Under the pieces are notes generated by a model. It had not been told where the DNA came from. It did no database searches and worked only from the letters and a program-made list of their open reading frames with translations. The position numbers and the translations under genes were made by a program. Shown here piece by piece: positions 8,494-18,734 of a stretch of DNA of 64,000 nucleotides. The stretch lies in contig JAHLYQ010000039.1 in assembly GCA_025127975.1 (NCBI GenBank), forward strand, positions 56,667 through 120,666, in the 5' to 3' direction. The DNA is from Synechococcus sp. CS-1331. Lineage in GTDB: Bacteria > Cyanobacteriota > Cyanobacteriia > PCC-6307 > Cyanobiaceae. Each line of letters begins with the position of its first letter. Positions within the stretch are counted from its first letter, which is position 1.

Positions 8494-9843
8494 TCACAGG
8501 GCCCCTGCGGCGGTGCGATCCAATACGCCGCCGAGATGCTGGGTGAGGTTCAGGGCGGCCACCACCGGTCGCCCTGCGGCGCCTTCGGGGTAGTCGATCA
8601 CGCTGACGCCGCCATTGCCCTGTTTGATCGCCCAGATGTCGGCCGGTCCCAGGCCCAGCAGGTCGCAGAGGATGGTCTTGTTGACGGCGTCATGGGCGAC
8701 CACCAGCGCCGTCTCGCTGCTGTCGAGGCTGGCGGCGATGCGCTGCCAGGTGCCCAGCGAGCGCTCCGAGACCTCCTGCAGGGTTTCCCCTTCTGGCATC
8801 TGCACGGTGTGGGGGGCTCGCTTCCAGTTGGCCAGCAACTCGGGCCAACCTGCGGCGATGTCCTGCTCCAACCTGCCCTCCCAGAGGCCGTGGCCGATCT
8901 CCACCAGGCCGGCGCTGCTGGTGAGGGGTACCCCGGGGTGGGAGGCCAGGATCGCCTCGGCCGTTTGGCGGGGCCTGGCCATGCAACTGGTGTATGCCCG
9001 GTTGATCGTCACCGGAGCCAGAAAGCGACCGGCAGCCTCCGCTTGGCAGCGGCCGGTGGCATTGAGGGGGATATCAATCTGGCCCTGGAAGCGGCCTTCG
9101 CGGTTCCAGTCGGTTTCGCCGTGGCGCACCAGCAGCAGCCGTGCCCCATCGCCCTTGATGGGCAGGGGGTCGCCCAGGTGGGCCAGCCCATTGACCAGCT
9201 CCACCTGCACCCCGCTCCTGCCCACGTTGCTCCTGCCCACGTTCAGTACGGAGATGGAACAGTTGTCGACCCGCAGCCGGCGAAAACCGGAGATGGGCAG
9301 GTCCAGCAGGGTCAGCAGCAGGCAGCGCAGGATGGCGTTATGGGCCACCACCAGCACGGTGTGGGGTGGATCCTGGTCGTTGTTGATGGATGCGGCGTGC
9401 CGCTCAAGCAGCTGGCGGCGGAATTGATCTGCCTGTCGCATCAGTTCCGGCAGGGGCCGGTAGGTGCTGCCATCAGCCCGCTGCAATTCGAGCCTTTCCG
9501 GGGCCTGGCGCCACTGGAGCTCCTGGTCGGCAAACCGCTCCCGCAGCTCCTGGCGCAGCAGACCGCTCCAGGGGGCCAGGTCGATTTCCAGTAGCCCCTC
9601 ATCAAATTCCGCCTGCAGGCCCTGGCCCTGTTCGGCCAGCAGCAACCTGGTGGTGTCGGCGGCCCGTCTCAGCGGGGAGCTGTAGGCGGCTTCGAAAACC
9701 AGATCCCCCAGGGCCGCCCCGCAGGCCCGGGCCTGACTCTGGCCGATTCCGGTCAGGTTGGAGAGGTCGTCTCGCCCCTGGATCCGGTGCTCCAGGTTGA
9801 AACTGCTGAGGCCATGGCGCACCAACACAATCCGAAGGGACAT
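8494..9843 (-). CDS. Protein with two histidine-phosphatase (phosphoglycerate-mutase-like) domains
   Basis: A 449-residue protein with two complete copies of the fold. Domain 1 starts IVLVRHGLSSFN with its second catalytic His in VVAHNAILR. Domain 2 starts LLLVRHGETDWN with its second His in VVAHDAVNK. Both carry the phospho-His RHG box, so both may be active. A duplicated NVGRS pentapeptide, encoded by a 15-bp repeat at 9214-9243, sits in the linker. Proteins of this type are commonly annotated as phosphoglycerate mutase, but the true substrate (sugar phosphate or other) is unknown. The ATG at 9843 gives the family N-terminus MSLRIVLVRHG. Confidence 0.85.
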   Translation of the reverse strand: MSLRIVLVRHGLSSFNLEHRIQGRDDLSNLTGIGQSQARACGAALGDLVFEAAYSSPLRRAADTTRLLLAEQGQGLQAEFDEGLLEIDLAPWSGLLRQELRERFADQELQWRQAPERLELQRADGSTYRPLPELMRQADQFRRQLLERHAASINNDQDPPHTVLVVAHNAILRCLLLTLLDLPISGFRRLRVDNCSISVLNVGRSNVGRSGVQVELVNGLAHLGDPLPIKGDGARLLLVRHGETDWNREGRFQGQIDIPLNATGRCQAEAAGRFLAPVTINRAYTSCMARPRQTAEAILASHPGVPLTSSAGLVEIGHGLWEGRLEQDIAAGWPELLANWKRAPHTVQMPEGETLQEVSERSLGTWQRIAASLDSSETALVVAHDAVNKTILCDLLGLGPADIWAIKQGNGGVSVIDYPEGAAGRPVVAALNLTQHLGGVLDRTAAGAL

Positions 9844-9925
9844 TGGCTGGACGCTGCTCGAGCCCATCGTATGGGAAGGGGGCAGTCCAGAATTGAAGCC
9901 CGAGTAAGCCCTGGAGGGCCCGCGG

Positions 9926-11374
9926 TTGAACGCCAATCCCACCCCTCGACCCAGCCGGAGCCCGGGGTGGACCACCGGATTGGCCCTGATCAGCCTTGTG
10001 CTCAGTGGCCTGCTTTGGCTGAGCGGATTGGTGGACAGCCTGCAGCGGCCTTCGGTTGGCAATGACCTGGAGTTGCGCCAGCAGGAGTTGGCAGCCCTGG
10101 CCGCGCCCGGCCTGCCCCCCAGCCTGGGGCGGGCCCTGGCGGGCGAGCATCCCCTTGAGGCCCTGCGGCTGGGGTTGGAGAAGCAGCTGGCGGATAGGTC
10201 CCTGCCACCGGCGCCAGCCCAGCAGCTGCAACTGGCTTTGCTGCAGCTCCAGGCCGGCGAGCCGGGGCAGGCGAGTGAGCGTCTGCAGAACTTGGATCAG
10301 CAGGTGCCGCCCGAGCAGCGCCGCCTGCTGCAGCTGCTGCGGGCCCCCGCTGCCCAAGGCCCCCCGGGAGCCGGCCAGGTGGATCAGCTGCTGGAGGGGT
10401 GGCGGGACTCTCCCCTGACCAGGCAGCTGGTCTGCCAGGCCCTGGGGGGAGCAGGCCCCAGCTGTGTGGATGTCCCAGCCCAACAGGCCGCGATCTGGCG
10501 CCTGCTCGGCACAACCCTCGCCCCCGTCTTGCTGATGCTGGTGGGAACGGCCCTGCTCCTGCGGGAGCTGGCAGGGCGCTGGCTGGGCAAGGGCAAGGGG
10601 GCTGGCAGTGGGGTTGGCAGTGGGGTTGGCAGTTTGGTTGGAAGTCCTCCCCTGCAGGCCCCACCGCTCAGCCTGGCCCAGGCCACCCTGCTGATTGCGG
10701 GAGGTTTCGTGGTGCTGGGGGAGCTGGTGGTACCTCTCCTGCTGGTTCCGCTGCTGCAGGGGCTGTTGAGCCCCCTGGCGGCGGAGCCTGCCCTGCAGCA
10801 GGGGCTGTTGGTAATTGCCCTCTATCTCGGCCTGATGGCGGCCCCCCTGCTGTTGTTGTGGTCCCAGTTGAGGCCCCACGGCCAACCGCCTGCCGGTGGC
10901 TGGCTCCAGTGGCACTGGCGCCCCCTGGGCTCAGCCCTGCGGCGGGCGCTGGCCCAGCTGTTGATGGTGCTTCCCCTCGTGGCTTTGGTGAGCTGGCTGC
11001 TGGAGAGGTTGGTGGGCGATCCAGGCGGCAGCAATCCCCTGTTGGAGCTGGTGCTCAACAGCGCCAATCCCCTTGCCCTGCTCTGCTTTGCCCTCACGGC
11101 CATGGTGCTGGCCCCCCTGTTTGAAGAAACCCTGTTTCGCGGGGTGCTGCTGCCGGTGCTGGCCGAGCGCTGGGGTGGTTTCGCGGCGGTGCTGATCAGC
11201 GCCCTTGTGTTTGGGATTGCCCACCTGAGCCTGGGGGAGTTGCCACCGCTGTTCGTGCTGGGCCTGGGCCTGGGCTGGCTGCGACTCCAGAGTGGCCGGC
11301 TAGCGGCGAGCGTGTTGATGCATGGCCTGTGGAACGGGCTCACCTTTGCCAACCTGCTCCTGCTGGCTGGCTGA
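9926..11374 (+). CDS. CPBP-family intramembrane metalloprotease (Abi/Rce1-like)
   Basis: A 482-residue polytopic membrane protein. The C-terminal ~200 residues hold the CPBP motifs: EETLFRGVLLP (E-E-x3-R), FGIAHLSLGE (F-x3-H) and HGLWNGLTF (H-x3-N/B type). The N-terminal ~200 residues are a Gln/Leu-rich helical region after an initial transmembrane segment. A Gly-Ser-Val linker from a 12-bp tandem repeat separates the two parts. Start codon TTG at 9926. In cyanobacteria and plastids relatives include the BCM/SCO4-type proteins, but no substrate can be assigned here. Confidence 0.85.
   Translation: MNANPTPRPSRSPGWTTGLALISLVLSGLLWLSGLVDSLQRPSVGNDLELRQQELAALAAPGLPPSLGRALAGEHPLEALRLGLEKQLADRSLPPAPAQQLQLALLQLQAGEPGQASERLQNLDQQVPPEQRRLLQLLRAPAAQGPPGAGQVDQLLEGWRDSPLTRQLVCQALGGAGPSCVDVPAQQAAIWRLLGTTLAPVLLMLVGTALLLRELAGRWLGKGKGAGSGVGSGVGSLVGSPPLQAPPLSLAQATLLIAGGFVVLGELVVPLLLVPLLQGLLSPLAAEPALQQGLLVIALYLGLMAAPLLLLWSQLRPHGQPPAGGWLQWHWRPLGSALRRALAQLLMVLPLVALVSWLLERLVGDPGGSNPLLELVLNSANPLALLCFALTAMVLAPLFEETLFRGVLLPVLAERWGGFAAVLISALVFGIAHLSLGELPPLFVLGLGLGWLRLQSGRLAASVLMHGLWNGLTFANLLLLAG
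10600..10647 (+). repeat. 12-bp tandem repeat, four copies, in frame
   Basis: Units begin at 10600, 10612, 10624 and 10636 with the core ggttggcagtgg. They encode G-x-G-S linker units inside the CPBP protease, between two membrane regions. Divergence is mostly in the last units. Confidence 0.88.
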
Positions 11375-11440
11375 GCAGCGTCTAGCCCTTGCCTGCAGCT
11401 GCTCTGGGTGGTTCAATCCCGGGGAGTTTGATCCGTTCTC

Positions 11441-11902
11441 TTGGTTGCCTCCCTATTGCCCCGGCAGGCTTCCAGCAGAGCTGGTCTCCAGGGCGGAACC
11501 CTCGAGCTGCTCAAGGGTTCGCTCTCAGGTCGCAAGCTCGACCGGCGGGCCCCCTGGATGGCCAATCTCCATCGGGCCACCGATGGCACCCTCCTCGGGC
11601 TGGGCATCTGCATGCTGGCCATGAGTGGTCTCACCCTTCACTGGCAGAACCATTGGGGCGAGAGCTATCAGCAGCTTGAGGCCTCCCAGATGTTGGCCCA
11701 CAAAATGCAGGAATCCGCGGCCCTATTGGAGCAGCACCACCTGGGTGCCCTGAAAAAACCAGGTTTGCTGGTGCCCACCAGCAGCGAGAAGCTCATTTAC
11801 CTTGCCGCTCCCCACACCCCTAGGCCTGCCAATGCCACTGAGCTGTTGGGCAGTCTTCAGATCGGCATGGGTACCTTGAGCCAGATTCGTCCGGGCTACT
11901 GA
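11441..11902 (+). CDS. FtsL-like bitopic membrane protein preceding ftsI
   Basis: A 153-residue protein with a basic N-terminal cytoplasmic part, one transmembrane segment (GTLLGLGICMLAMSGLTL, about residues 49-66) and a heptad-like stretch after it (QQLEASQMLAHKMQESAALLEQHH). This is the architecture and gene position of FtsL, which joins FtsB and activates FtsI/FtsW at the septum. Similarity to FtsL is by shape and context, not by sequence. Start taken at TTG 11441; shorter starts are possible. It overlaps the ftsI start by one base, so translation is probably coupled. Confidence 0.65.
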   Translation: MVASLLPRQASSRAGLQGGTLELLKGSLSGRKLDRRAPWMANLHRATDGTLLGLGICMLAMSGLTLHWQNHWGESYQQLEASQMLAHKMQESAALLEQHHLGALKKPGLLVPTSSEKLIYLAAPHTPRPANATELLGSLQIGMGTLSQIRPGY

Positions 11903-13713
11903 TGACGGCCAGTCGCCGCCCCGGACCCAGCCGTGTTCGCAGCAATTCTCGCCAAAAGGTTGTGGCGATCCAGCCCGTGCCTGTCATTCGGCTGCTGGCG
12001 GTCTACGGATTGCTCTGCGCCGGGCTGGTCGCTCTGGCCGGCCGCCTCGCCTGGTTGCAGGTGGTGGATGGGGCCAACCTCCAGGCCCGGGCCCACGCCA
12101 TCCAGACCCAAACCACCAAGCCGATCGGCAAGCGCCGCACGATCGTCGATCGCAATGGACGTTTGGTGGCCATGGACGAACAGCGTTTCAGCCTCTGGGC
12201 CCATCCCCGCTACTTCAACTTCCCTGGCGATGACCCCCAGAAGGTTCGCAGCGCCGATGACGTGGCAACCAAGCTCGCAGCCGAGCTCGCCCAGCCTAAA
12301 TTGGGTTTGCTCGAGGCCATGGCCGGCCGCCAAACCGGGGTGAAGCTCCTCTCCGAGCTCGATCCGGAAACCGCAGGCAGGATTAGCCAACTCGGCATCA
12401 GCGGCCTAGACTTGGAGCCCTATCCCCATCGCATCTACCCCCAGGGCCAACTCTTTGCCAACGTTGTTGGCTTCCTCAACCTGGAGCGGGTGCCCCAGGC
12501 AGGGCTGGAGCAGAGCCGCGACGGGGAGCTCAAGCGCAACGAAACCCCCCTGCAGATGCGCCGTGGCGCCGATGGCACCCCCCTGCCAGCCGGCCTGACG
12601 GCAGGCTCCCTCTACGGCGACGACCTGCGCCTCCAGCTCACCCTCGATGCCCGCCTGCAGCAGGTGGCCCAGCAGGCCCTGGTCAAGCAGGTGAAGCATT
12701 GGAATGCCAAGCGCGGCGCCGCCATGGTGATGGATGTGCGCAACGGCGAAATGCTGGCGCTGGTCTCAACACCCACCTACGACCCCAACCAATACTGGAA
12801 GTACAACCCGGGGCTGTTTCGCGAGTGGTCGGTTCAGGATCTCTACGAGCCCGGTTCCACCTTCAAGCCAATCAACCTGGCCCTGGCCCTGCAGGAAAAG
12901 GCCATCGAGGCAAGCGGCCGTGTTTCCGACAGCGGCAGCTTGCAGATCGGTGGCTGGCCAATTTTTAACCATGACAAGCGGGCTAACGGTCTGATTGATT
13001 TCCCCACCGTGCTCGAGGTGTCCAGCAACGTGGGCATGGTGTTGGCCATGGGCCAGATGAAGCCGGCTCGCTTCTGGCATTGGCTCAACAACCTGGGCAT
13101 CGACCAAACCCCAGACACCGACCTACCCGGGGCCGTGGCCGGTGAGCTCAAGAGCCGCGGTGACTTCACCAGCTCTGCGATCGAACCGGCAGTGGCCGCC
13201 TTCGGCCAGGGTTTCTCCCTGACCCCGCTCAAGCTGCTCCAGCTGCACGCCATGCTGGCCAACGGTGGCCGGCTGGTGAGTCCCCACATCACACGCGGCC
13301 TGCGCTCTGGCGATGGCCTGGCGACTGGCCCCAGCAGGGAAGGCCTGCCCATGCTGGACCCCGCGGTAACTCGCACCGTCATGGCTTGGATGGAGTCGGT
13401 GGTCGAGAAAAGCAGCGGCCTGGGCATGAAGATTCCCGGCTACCGCATCGGCGGCAAGACCGGCACCGCTCAGAAGGCTGAGCGAGGTGTCTATATCCCG
13501 GGTGCGCTGATCACCAGTTTCGTGGGCCATCTGCCCATCGATGACCCCCGCTATGTGGTGCTGGTGGTGGTGGATGAACCCAAGGGGGGAAATACCTTCG
13601 GCTCCACCGTGGCTGCGCCCGTGGCCCGCCAGATCATCGATGCCCTGCTGGTGCTCGAGCGCATCCCCCCATCCCGACCCCGGGAAGTTCAGAAAACGGC
13701 GCCCAAAGCCTGA
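11902..13713 (+). CDS. ftsI: Penicillin-binding protein 2/3-type transpeptidase (septal, FtsI)
   Basis: A class B PBP that cross-links peptidoglycan at the division site. Short cytoplasmic N-terminus, one transmembrane segment (~residues 28-52), then a dimerisation domain beginning KRRTIVDRNGRLVA. The transpeptidase domain has S319-T-F-K322 (nucleophile), S374-S-N376 and K519-T-G521. The length of 603 residues is normal. The family name FtsI rather than the elongation PBP2 is favoured by the FtsL-like gene directly upstream. Confidence 0.9.
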   Translation: MTASRRPGPSRVRSNSRQKVVAIQPVPVIRLLAVYGLLCAGLVALAGRLAWLQVVDGANLQARAHAIQTQTTKPIGKRRTIVDRNGRLVAMDEQRFSLWAHPRYFNFPGDDPQKVRSADDVATKLAAELAQPKLGLLEAMAGRQTGVKLLSELDPETAGRISQLGISGLDLEPYPHRIYPQGQLFANVVGFLNLERVPQAGLEQSRDGELKRNETPLQMRRGADGTPLPAGLTAGSLYGDDLRLQLTLDARLQQVAQQALVKQVKHWNAKRGAAMVMDVRNGEMLALVSTPTYDPNQYWKYNPGLFREWSVQDLYEPGSTFKPINLALALQEKAIEASGRVSDSGSLQIGGWPIFNHDKRANGLIDFPTVLEVSSNVGMVLAMGQMKPARFWHWLNNLGIDQTPDTDLPGAVAGELKSRGDFTSSAIEPAVAAFGQGFSLTPLKLLQLHAMLANGGRLVSPHITRGLRSGDGLATGPSREGLPMLDPAVTRTVMAWMESVVEKSSGLGMKIPGYRIGGKTGTAQKAERGVYIPGALITSFVGHLPIDDPRYVVLVVVDEPKGGNTFGSTVAAPVARQIIDALLVLERIPPSRPREVQKTAPKA

Positions 13714-13827
13714 TTCCTGTTGCCGTTCCCTCAAGGATCGCCTGCTCCTGTGGGTGGGTCCCGCCACCCTGGCTAGCGTGGGCCAAGTCTGGCTAGATGG
13801 CCGGATCTCTCCACCCAGCTCCCGTCC

Positions 13828-14862
13828 ATGGCCAACCTGCTCGATCAACTCGCCGCCATGACCGTGGTGGTGGCCGACACCGGCGACATTGACGCGATCA
13901 AGCAATTCACCCCCCGCGACGCCACCACCAACCCCTCCTTGATCCTGGCCGCAACCCAGATTCCCACCTACCAAAACCTGATCGATCGCTCCCTGCAGGA
14001 GTCCCGCCAGGCCATGGGTCCCGGGGCCTCGGCTGAGGAGGTGGTCTGCGAAGCCCTCGATGAGATCTGCGTCACCTTTGGCAAGGAGATTCTCAAGATC
14101 GTGCCGGGCCGGGTTTCAACCGAAGTGGATGCAAGGCTCAGCTTCGATACCCAGGCCACGATCACCAAGGCCCGCAAGCTCATCGGTCTCTATAACCAGG
14201 CGGGTATCAGCAACGACCGGGTGCTGATCAAGGTGGCCTCCAGCTGGGAGGGGATTTGCGCCGCTGCCCAGCTGGAGCGGGAGGGCATCCACTGCAACTT
14301 GACCCTGCTGTTCGGCTTCGCCCAGGCGGTGGCCTGTGCTGAGGCCGGGGTCACCCTGATCTCCCCGTTTGTGGGCCGCATCCTGGACTGGTACAAAAAG
14401 AGCAGCGGCCGGGCCAGCTACCCCGGGCCCGAGGATCCGGGCGTGGTCTCGGTGACCCAGATCTTCAACTACTTCAAGACCTACGGCTACAAGACCGAGG
14501 TGATGGGGGCCAGCTTCCGCAACGTCGAGGAGATCATCGAGCTGGCGGGCTGTGACTTGCTCACCATCTCGCCGGCCCTGCTGGACCAGTTGCGCCACAC
14601 CGAGGCTGAACTGGAGCGGAAACTGAATGCCTTTGATCCGGCCCCCACGGAGGCCCAGATCCATCTCGATGAGGCCAATTTCCGCCAGATGCTGGCAGCA
14701 GATCCGATGGCCACCGAAAAGCTCGATGAGGGGATCCGGGGCTTCTGCAAGGCGATTGAAAGCCTCGAAACCCAGCTGGCCCTGCGCCTGGGCCAGTTAG
14801 AGGGCCAGCTGGAGGGGGACGCCGCCCTGGTGGGCGCCGGTGCTGCCCAGAACCAGCCATGA
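13828..14862 (+). CDS. tal: Transaldolase
   Basis: Transfers the dihydroxyacetone unit in the pentose phosphate pathway. Start [30 protein letters not shown] is the first signature and [13 protein letters not shown] contains the Schiff-base Lys. [15 protein letters not shown] and [12 protein letters not shown] follow. The length of 344 residues fits the standard enzyme without an added EF-hand domain. The stop overlaps the start of the next gene by 4 bp (ATGA), indicating coupled translation. Confidence 0.93.
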   Translation: MANLLDQLAAMTVVVADTGDIDAIKQFTPRDATTNPSLILAATQIPTYQNLIDRSLQESRQAMGPGASAEEVVCEALDEICVTFGKEILKIVPGRVSTEVDARLSFDTQATITKARKLIGLYNQAGISNDRVLIKVASSWEGICAAAQLEREGIHCNLTLLFGFAQAVACAEAGVTLISPFVGRILDWYKKSSGRASYPGPEDPGVVSVTQIFNYFKTYGYKTEVMGASFRNVEEIIELAGCDLLTISPALLDQLRHTEAELERKLNAFDPAPTEAQIHLDEANFRQMLAADPMATEKLDEGIRGFCKAIESLETQLALRLGQLEGQLEGDAALVGAGAAQNQP

Positions 14863-15287
14863 CCAGCCTCGGCCAAAGTGGCGCCACCACGACTCCGAGA
14901 AGACGCCCCGTGAATGCCCTCGACACCATGCGTGCCCTCGCCAGTAAGGGTGAGGTGCTCCAGGTGAACCCAGGCGAGTTGATCTTTGCCTCGGGTGAAT
15001 CCGGCGATTGCATGTTCGGCCTGCTTGAGGGCTGCGTCGAACTCAGCTGGAACGGCGACCAGGGGCATGAGCAGATCGATGCCGGCGATGTATTCGGCGC
15101 TGGTGCCCTGGTCACCAGCGAGCATCGCCGCTACGGCAACGCCAGGGCGCTGACTCCCTGCAAGCTGCTGGTGATGAACCGGGAGAAGTTTCTGTTTGCG
15201 GTGCAAGAGTCGCCGATGTTTGCCATCGAGTTGCTCGGCTCCATTGATCAGCGCCTGCGTCAACTCAAGGATTGCACCAGGATCTGA
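14859..15287 (+). CDS. Cyclic-nucleotide-binding (CRP-like) domain protein without DNA-binding domain
   Basis: A 142-residue protein consisting almost only of a cNMP-binding beta-roll: [27 protein letters not shown], then [12 protein letters not shown] and a final helix region. The usual cAMP-contact segment PxxxxGE-L-x-RxxxxxAxV is seen only partly ([20 protein letters not shown]), so ligand binding is uncertain. There is no C-terminal helix-turn-helix, so it is not a CRP transcription factor. It may regulate or bind a partner protein. It overlaps tal by 4 bp. Confidence 0.8.
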   Translation: MTSLGQSGATTTPRRRPVNALDTMRALASKGEVLQVNPGELIFASGESGDCMFGLLEGCVELSWNGDQGHEQIDAGDVFGAGALVTSEHRRYGNARALTPCKLLVMNREKFLFAVQESPMFAIELLGSIDQRLRQLKDCTRI

Positions 15288-15311
15288 GCCGTAGCAGCGG
15301 GCCTTGCCCCC

Positions 15312-16490
15312 CTAGCCCTGAAACAGCAACCGTCGGATCACCCGCTGGGCAATGTCCCCGTAGCCCATTTCTCCTGAGAGGATCTGGGCGATGCGCTGCG
15401 GCGCAGTGGGCCGTTTGACCCCGAGCTGATAACCCACGCGGGGCACGCGATAAAAAAGCTGGGCAATTCGCTTGCCCCAGGCCATCGACTCCCCCCATTC
15501 GGCTCGCATGTAACTGGAATAGCCGGCTAGGGCAGTGCCATCTCCGGCCAGCCAGGCGTCGATCGCTTCTGCGGCCCGGCAGCCACTGATCAGGGCGGGC
15601 CGAACCCCCTCGGCCAGGAAGGGATCACAGAGGGAAGCGGCATCGCCAACCGCCACCAGGCCGGTGTTCTCGCCCCGGCCATGGAGGGGGTAATGGCCAT
15701 CCCAGATGCGCAGTTTGCCTGCCCGGCGCTCGCCCGCATCGGCTGCCAAGCCCAGGCTTGGCAGCAGCTTGGAGAGCACCTGATTTGCATCGGCGGGATC
15801 ACGGCCGATGAAGGTGCCCACACCGATACTGAAGCCCCCGTGGCGCGGGAAGGCCCAGCAGAAGCCATGGTGCACCAGGCCGAATTCAAAATGTGCGGTG
15901 CCTGGCTCGGCCACCTCAGCGTCAACTTCCACCGCCATCGTCTCGGCAAAGTGTGGCCTGGCAGGCCCCAGGCCATGGCGGGCTGCCAGCTGGGAACCAG
16001 AGCCGTCGGCGATCACCACCGCCTGGGCCTGGAACTCCAGGGCCTGCCCCCCTGGCCCCAGGGCCCGCAGCTGCCAGCGATCGCCCTGGCGCTGCAGGCT
16101 CTGCACGGCCACGCCTGGCTCAAAGCTGGCCCCAGCGGAGCGGGCCTGCTCCACCAAAAAGGCATCGAGCACGGATCGGCGCACGATCCAGAAAGGGGCA
16201 TCGCCAGGTAGCTCGGCGGTGACGGAGTCTTCCAGGCACCAGGTGAAGCGCACCTGGTTGATCACCGCATCCACAACCGGGCTCAGGTCGAAGGGGAACA
16301 GGGACTGCATGGAGGCCGCCATGCCCCCACCGCAGGGTTTCGGGCGCGGGAAGCAGCTGGCCTGGTCGAGGAGCAGCACGGCATGGCCAAGCCGTGCCAG
16401 GTGGTATGCGCTGGCTGCTCCGGCCGCTCCAGCGCCGACGACGACGACCTCAGCGACGACCTCAGCAGTGCCGGCCGCAGGGATGGTCAC
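15312..16490 (-). CDS. Geranylgeranyl-reductase-family FAD-dependent oxidoreductase
   Basis: A 392-residue flavoprotein. The FAD dinucleotide-binding motif [21 protein letters not shown] is at the N-terminus, followed by PKPCGGGM, the substrate-side motif typical of the GGR family. The second FAD motif is [20 protein letters not shown]. The family reduces prenyl chains on chlorophyll or lipids, or halogenates/hydroxylates other substrates. This copy differs from the ChlP type in lacking its long C-terminus, so ChlP identity is not claimed. Its start overlaps the frr stop by 4 bp. Confidence 0.82.
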   Translation of the reverse strand: MTIPAAGTAEVVAEVVVVGAGAAGAASAYHLARLGHAVLLLDQASCFPRPKPCGGGMAASMQSLFPFDLSPVVDAVINQVRFTWCLEDSVTAELPGDAPFWIVRRSVLDAFLVEQARSAGASFEPGVAVQSLQRQGDRWQLRALGPGGQALEFQAQAVVIADGSGSQLAARHGLGPARPHFAETMAVEVDAEVAEPGTAHFEFGLVHHGFCWAFPRHGGFSIGVGTFIGRDPADANQVLSKLLPSLGLAADAGERRAGKLRIWDGHYPLHGRGENTGLVAVGDAASLCDPFLAEGVRPALISGCRAAEAIDAWLAGDGTALAGYSSYMRAEWGESMAWGKRIAQLFYRVPRVGYQLGVKRPTAPQRIAQILSGEMGYGDIAQRVIRRLLFQG

Positions 16491-17026
16491 ACCTTGAGGA
16501 TGTCAGCTTCCTTTTCGCCCAGGTGTTTCTCGAGTTGGGCGATGTACTTATCGGTGAGCTTCTGCACCTTTTCCTGTTCGTCGCGGCTCTGATCCTCCGA
16601 GAGGTCACCTTCCTTTTCCTGTTTCTTGATCCTGTCTATGGCCTCGCGACGCACGTTGCGCAGGCCCACCTTGCCCTCCTCGGCATACTTGGCCGCCAAT
16701 TTGCAGAGGTCCTTGCGGCGGGCTTCGGTTAGGGGGGGGATATTGATCCGAATCACCTTGCCGTCGTTGTTGCAGGTGAGGCCCAGATCACTCATGGAGA
16801 TGGCCTTCTCGATCAACCCCATCGAGCCCCCATCAAAAGGCTGGATCTGGATCGTCTGGGAATCGGGGGTGGAGAGGGTCGCCAGCGATTTCAGGGGCGT
16901 CTCGGCCCCGTAATACTCAACCGAGATCTTGTCGAGCAGGGAAGGGTTGGCCCGGCCCGTGCGGATGGTGTTGAAGGTGCGCTGGGTCGCTTCCAGCGAC
17001 TTGCGCATGCTGTCGTCCAAATCCAT
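16487..17026 (-). CDS. frr: Ribosome recycling factor
   Basis: Splits post-termination ribosomes together with EF-G. Residue blocks [35 protein letters not shown] and the charged helical end match RRF. The length of 179 residues is standard. It follows pyrH by 8 bases, the classic pyrH-frr pairing. Confidence 0.96.
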   Translation of the reverse strand: MDLDDSMRKSLEATQRTFNTIRTGRANPSLLDKISVEYYGAETPLKSLATLSTPDSQTIQIQPFDGGSMGLIEKAISMSDLGLTCNNDGKVIRINIPPLTEARRKDLCKLAAKYAEEGKVGLRNVRREAIDRIKKQEKEGDLSEDQSRDEQEKVQKLTDKYIAQLEKHLGEKEADILKV

Positions 17027-17034
17027 GGCGGGGT

Positions 17035-17742
<708 letters not shown>

Positions 17743-17828
17743 CTACCCCACCTATTTGCAGCACCGTAGCAACGGCCTTGCGCAGCGGCATGGCAACCGC
17801 TTCGATAAACCCATGATTGAAAAGGGTT

Positions 17829-18029
17829 ATGGGCCAGCCTGATTCCAGCCAGCCCAGCCCCTCCAGCGTGATGGCCCGATTGACCCTCTCGGCCTTGGAG
17901 CGGGCCAGCCAGGATCCGGCCATCTGGCGGCAGCCGGAGGTGCATCACGCAGTGTTGATCAGCGGTTTGACCGTGATGGTCAACGCCATGGCCCATCTGC
18001 AGGCAGACCTGGAGTCAACCTCCGGCTGA
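17829..18029 (+). CDS. Small hypothetical protein
   Basis: A 66-residue reading frame in the otherwise empty interval between divergent-facing pyrH and cobO. The product is moderately hydrophobic and helical (SVMARLTLSALERASQDP, then HHAVLISGLTVMVNAMAHLQ). There is no recognised domain. An ATG also exists four codons upstream at 17817. Codon composition is like neighbouring genes, which supports coding, but no other evidence is available from the sequence. Confidence 0.4.
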   Translation: MGQPDSSQPSPSSVMARLTLSALERASQDPAIWRQPEVHHAVLISGLTVMVNAMAHLQADLESTSG

Positions 18030-18035
18030 GCAGGC

Positions 18036-18731
18036 CTAAAATTCAATCCCCCGCTGGGCCTTAACCCCCTGCTCCCGGAAGGGATGGCGCACCATCTTCA
18101 TCTCTGTCACCAGGTCTGCCCGCTCCAATAGGGGCGCCGGCGCCCCCCGGCCGGTCAGGGCGACGTGGGTGAGTTCCGGCCGCAGGTCCAGGCCCTCCAG
18201 CACCTGATCGATGCCCAGGTAGCCGAGCTTGAGGGCCACGTTCACCTCATCGAGCACCACAAGTTTGCGGTTGGCGTCGGCGAGATAGGTGAGTGAGCGT
18301 TCCCAGGCCCGCTGCACCAGCATCCGGTCGCGATCGCGGTCCTGGGTCTCCCATGTGAAGCCCTCCCCCAGGGCATGCCAGTGCAGGGATTCCCCGAACA
18401 GCTCCAGGGCTTTGGCTTCACCCGGCTGCCAGCCCCCTTTGATGAACTGCACCACGGCCACCTGTTCGCCATGGCCGAGGGTTCGCAGCGCCAGGCCCAG
18501 GGCCGCGGTGGTTTTGCCCTTGCCATCGCCGGTGAACACCAGCACTAGGCCCTTTTCCAGATTGCGCTCGCCCACCCGCTGTTGTTGCACCTCCTTACGG
18601 CGTGCCATGCGCCGCTGGTAACCGGCGGCATCGGCCTCCGGGGCCAGGTCGCCCCCCGGGCCCAGCTCCGCCGCCACAGCATCTAGTTGGCTCTCGGGTT
18701 GGTTATCGGGTTGGTTCTGGGGTTGGCTCAA
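18036..18731 (-). CDS. cobO: Cob(I)yrinic acid a,c-diamide adenosyltransferase
   Basis: Adenosylates the cobalt of the corrin ring in cobalamin (pseudocobalamin) synthesis. The P-loop GDGKGKTTAALGLALR and the downstream LVVLDEVNVALKLGYL (Walker B-like) are CobO hallmarks, and it ends in the family motif KAQRGIEF. A start at TTG 18731 was chosen because it overlaps the upstream gene's stop as TTGA and gives 231 residues; an internal ATG (MARRKEVQQQRV) would give a shorter core-only protein. The N-terminal ~15 residues are encoded by a 12-bp tandem repeat. Confidence 0.88.
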   Translation of the reverse strand: MSQPQNQPDNQPESQLDAVAAELGPGGDLAPEADAAGYQRRMARRKEVQQQRVGERNLEKGLVLVFTGDGKGKTTAALGLALRTLGHGEQVAVVQFIKGGWQPGEAKALELFGESLHWHALGEGFTWETQDRDRDRMLVQRAWERSLTYLADANRKLVVLDEVNVALKLGYLGIDQVLEGLDLRPELTHVALTGRGAPAPLLERADLVTEMKMVRHPFREQGVKAQRGIEF

Positions 18732-18734
18732 GGG
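18687..18734 (+). repeat. 12-bp tandem repeat, four copies, spanning a stop/start overlap
   Basis: Imperfect units begin at 18687, 18699, 18711 and 18723, each starting TTGG and ending in GGG. On the minus strand they encode the N-terminus of CobO as N-Q-P/D-E-S type units. The last copy includes the integrase stop codon and the likely cobO TTG start. Confidence 0.85.

Noticed and set aside
8101-9594. A 497-codon open frame on the plus strand
   Set aside because: It lies antisense to the dihydroorotase-like and phosphatase genes, has no recognisable domain, and its composition is the complement shadow typical of GC-rich genes.
9602-10915. A 437-codon open frame on the minus strand
   Set aside because: Gln/Gly/Pro-rich shadow of the CPBP protease and phosphatase genes; no conserved motif.
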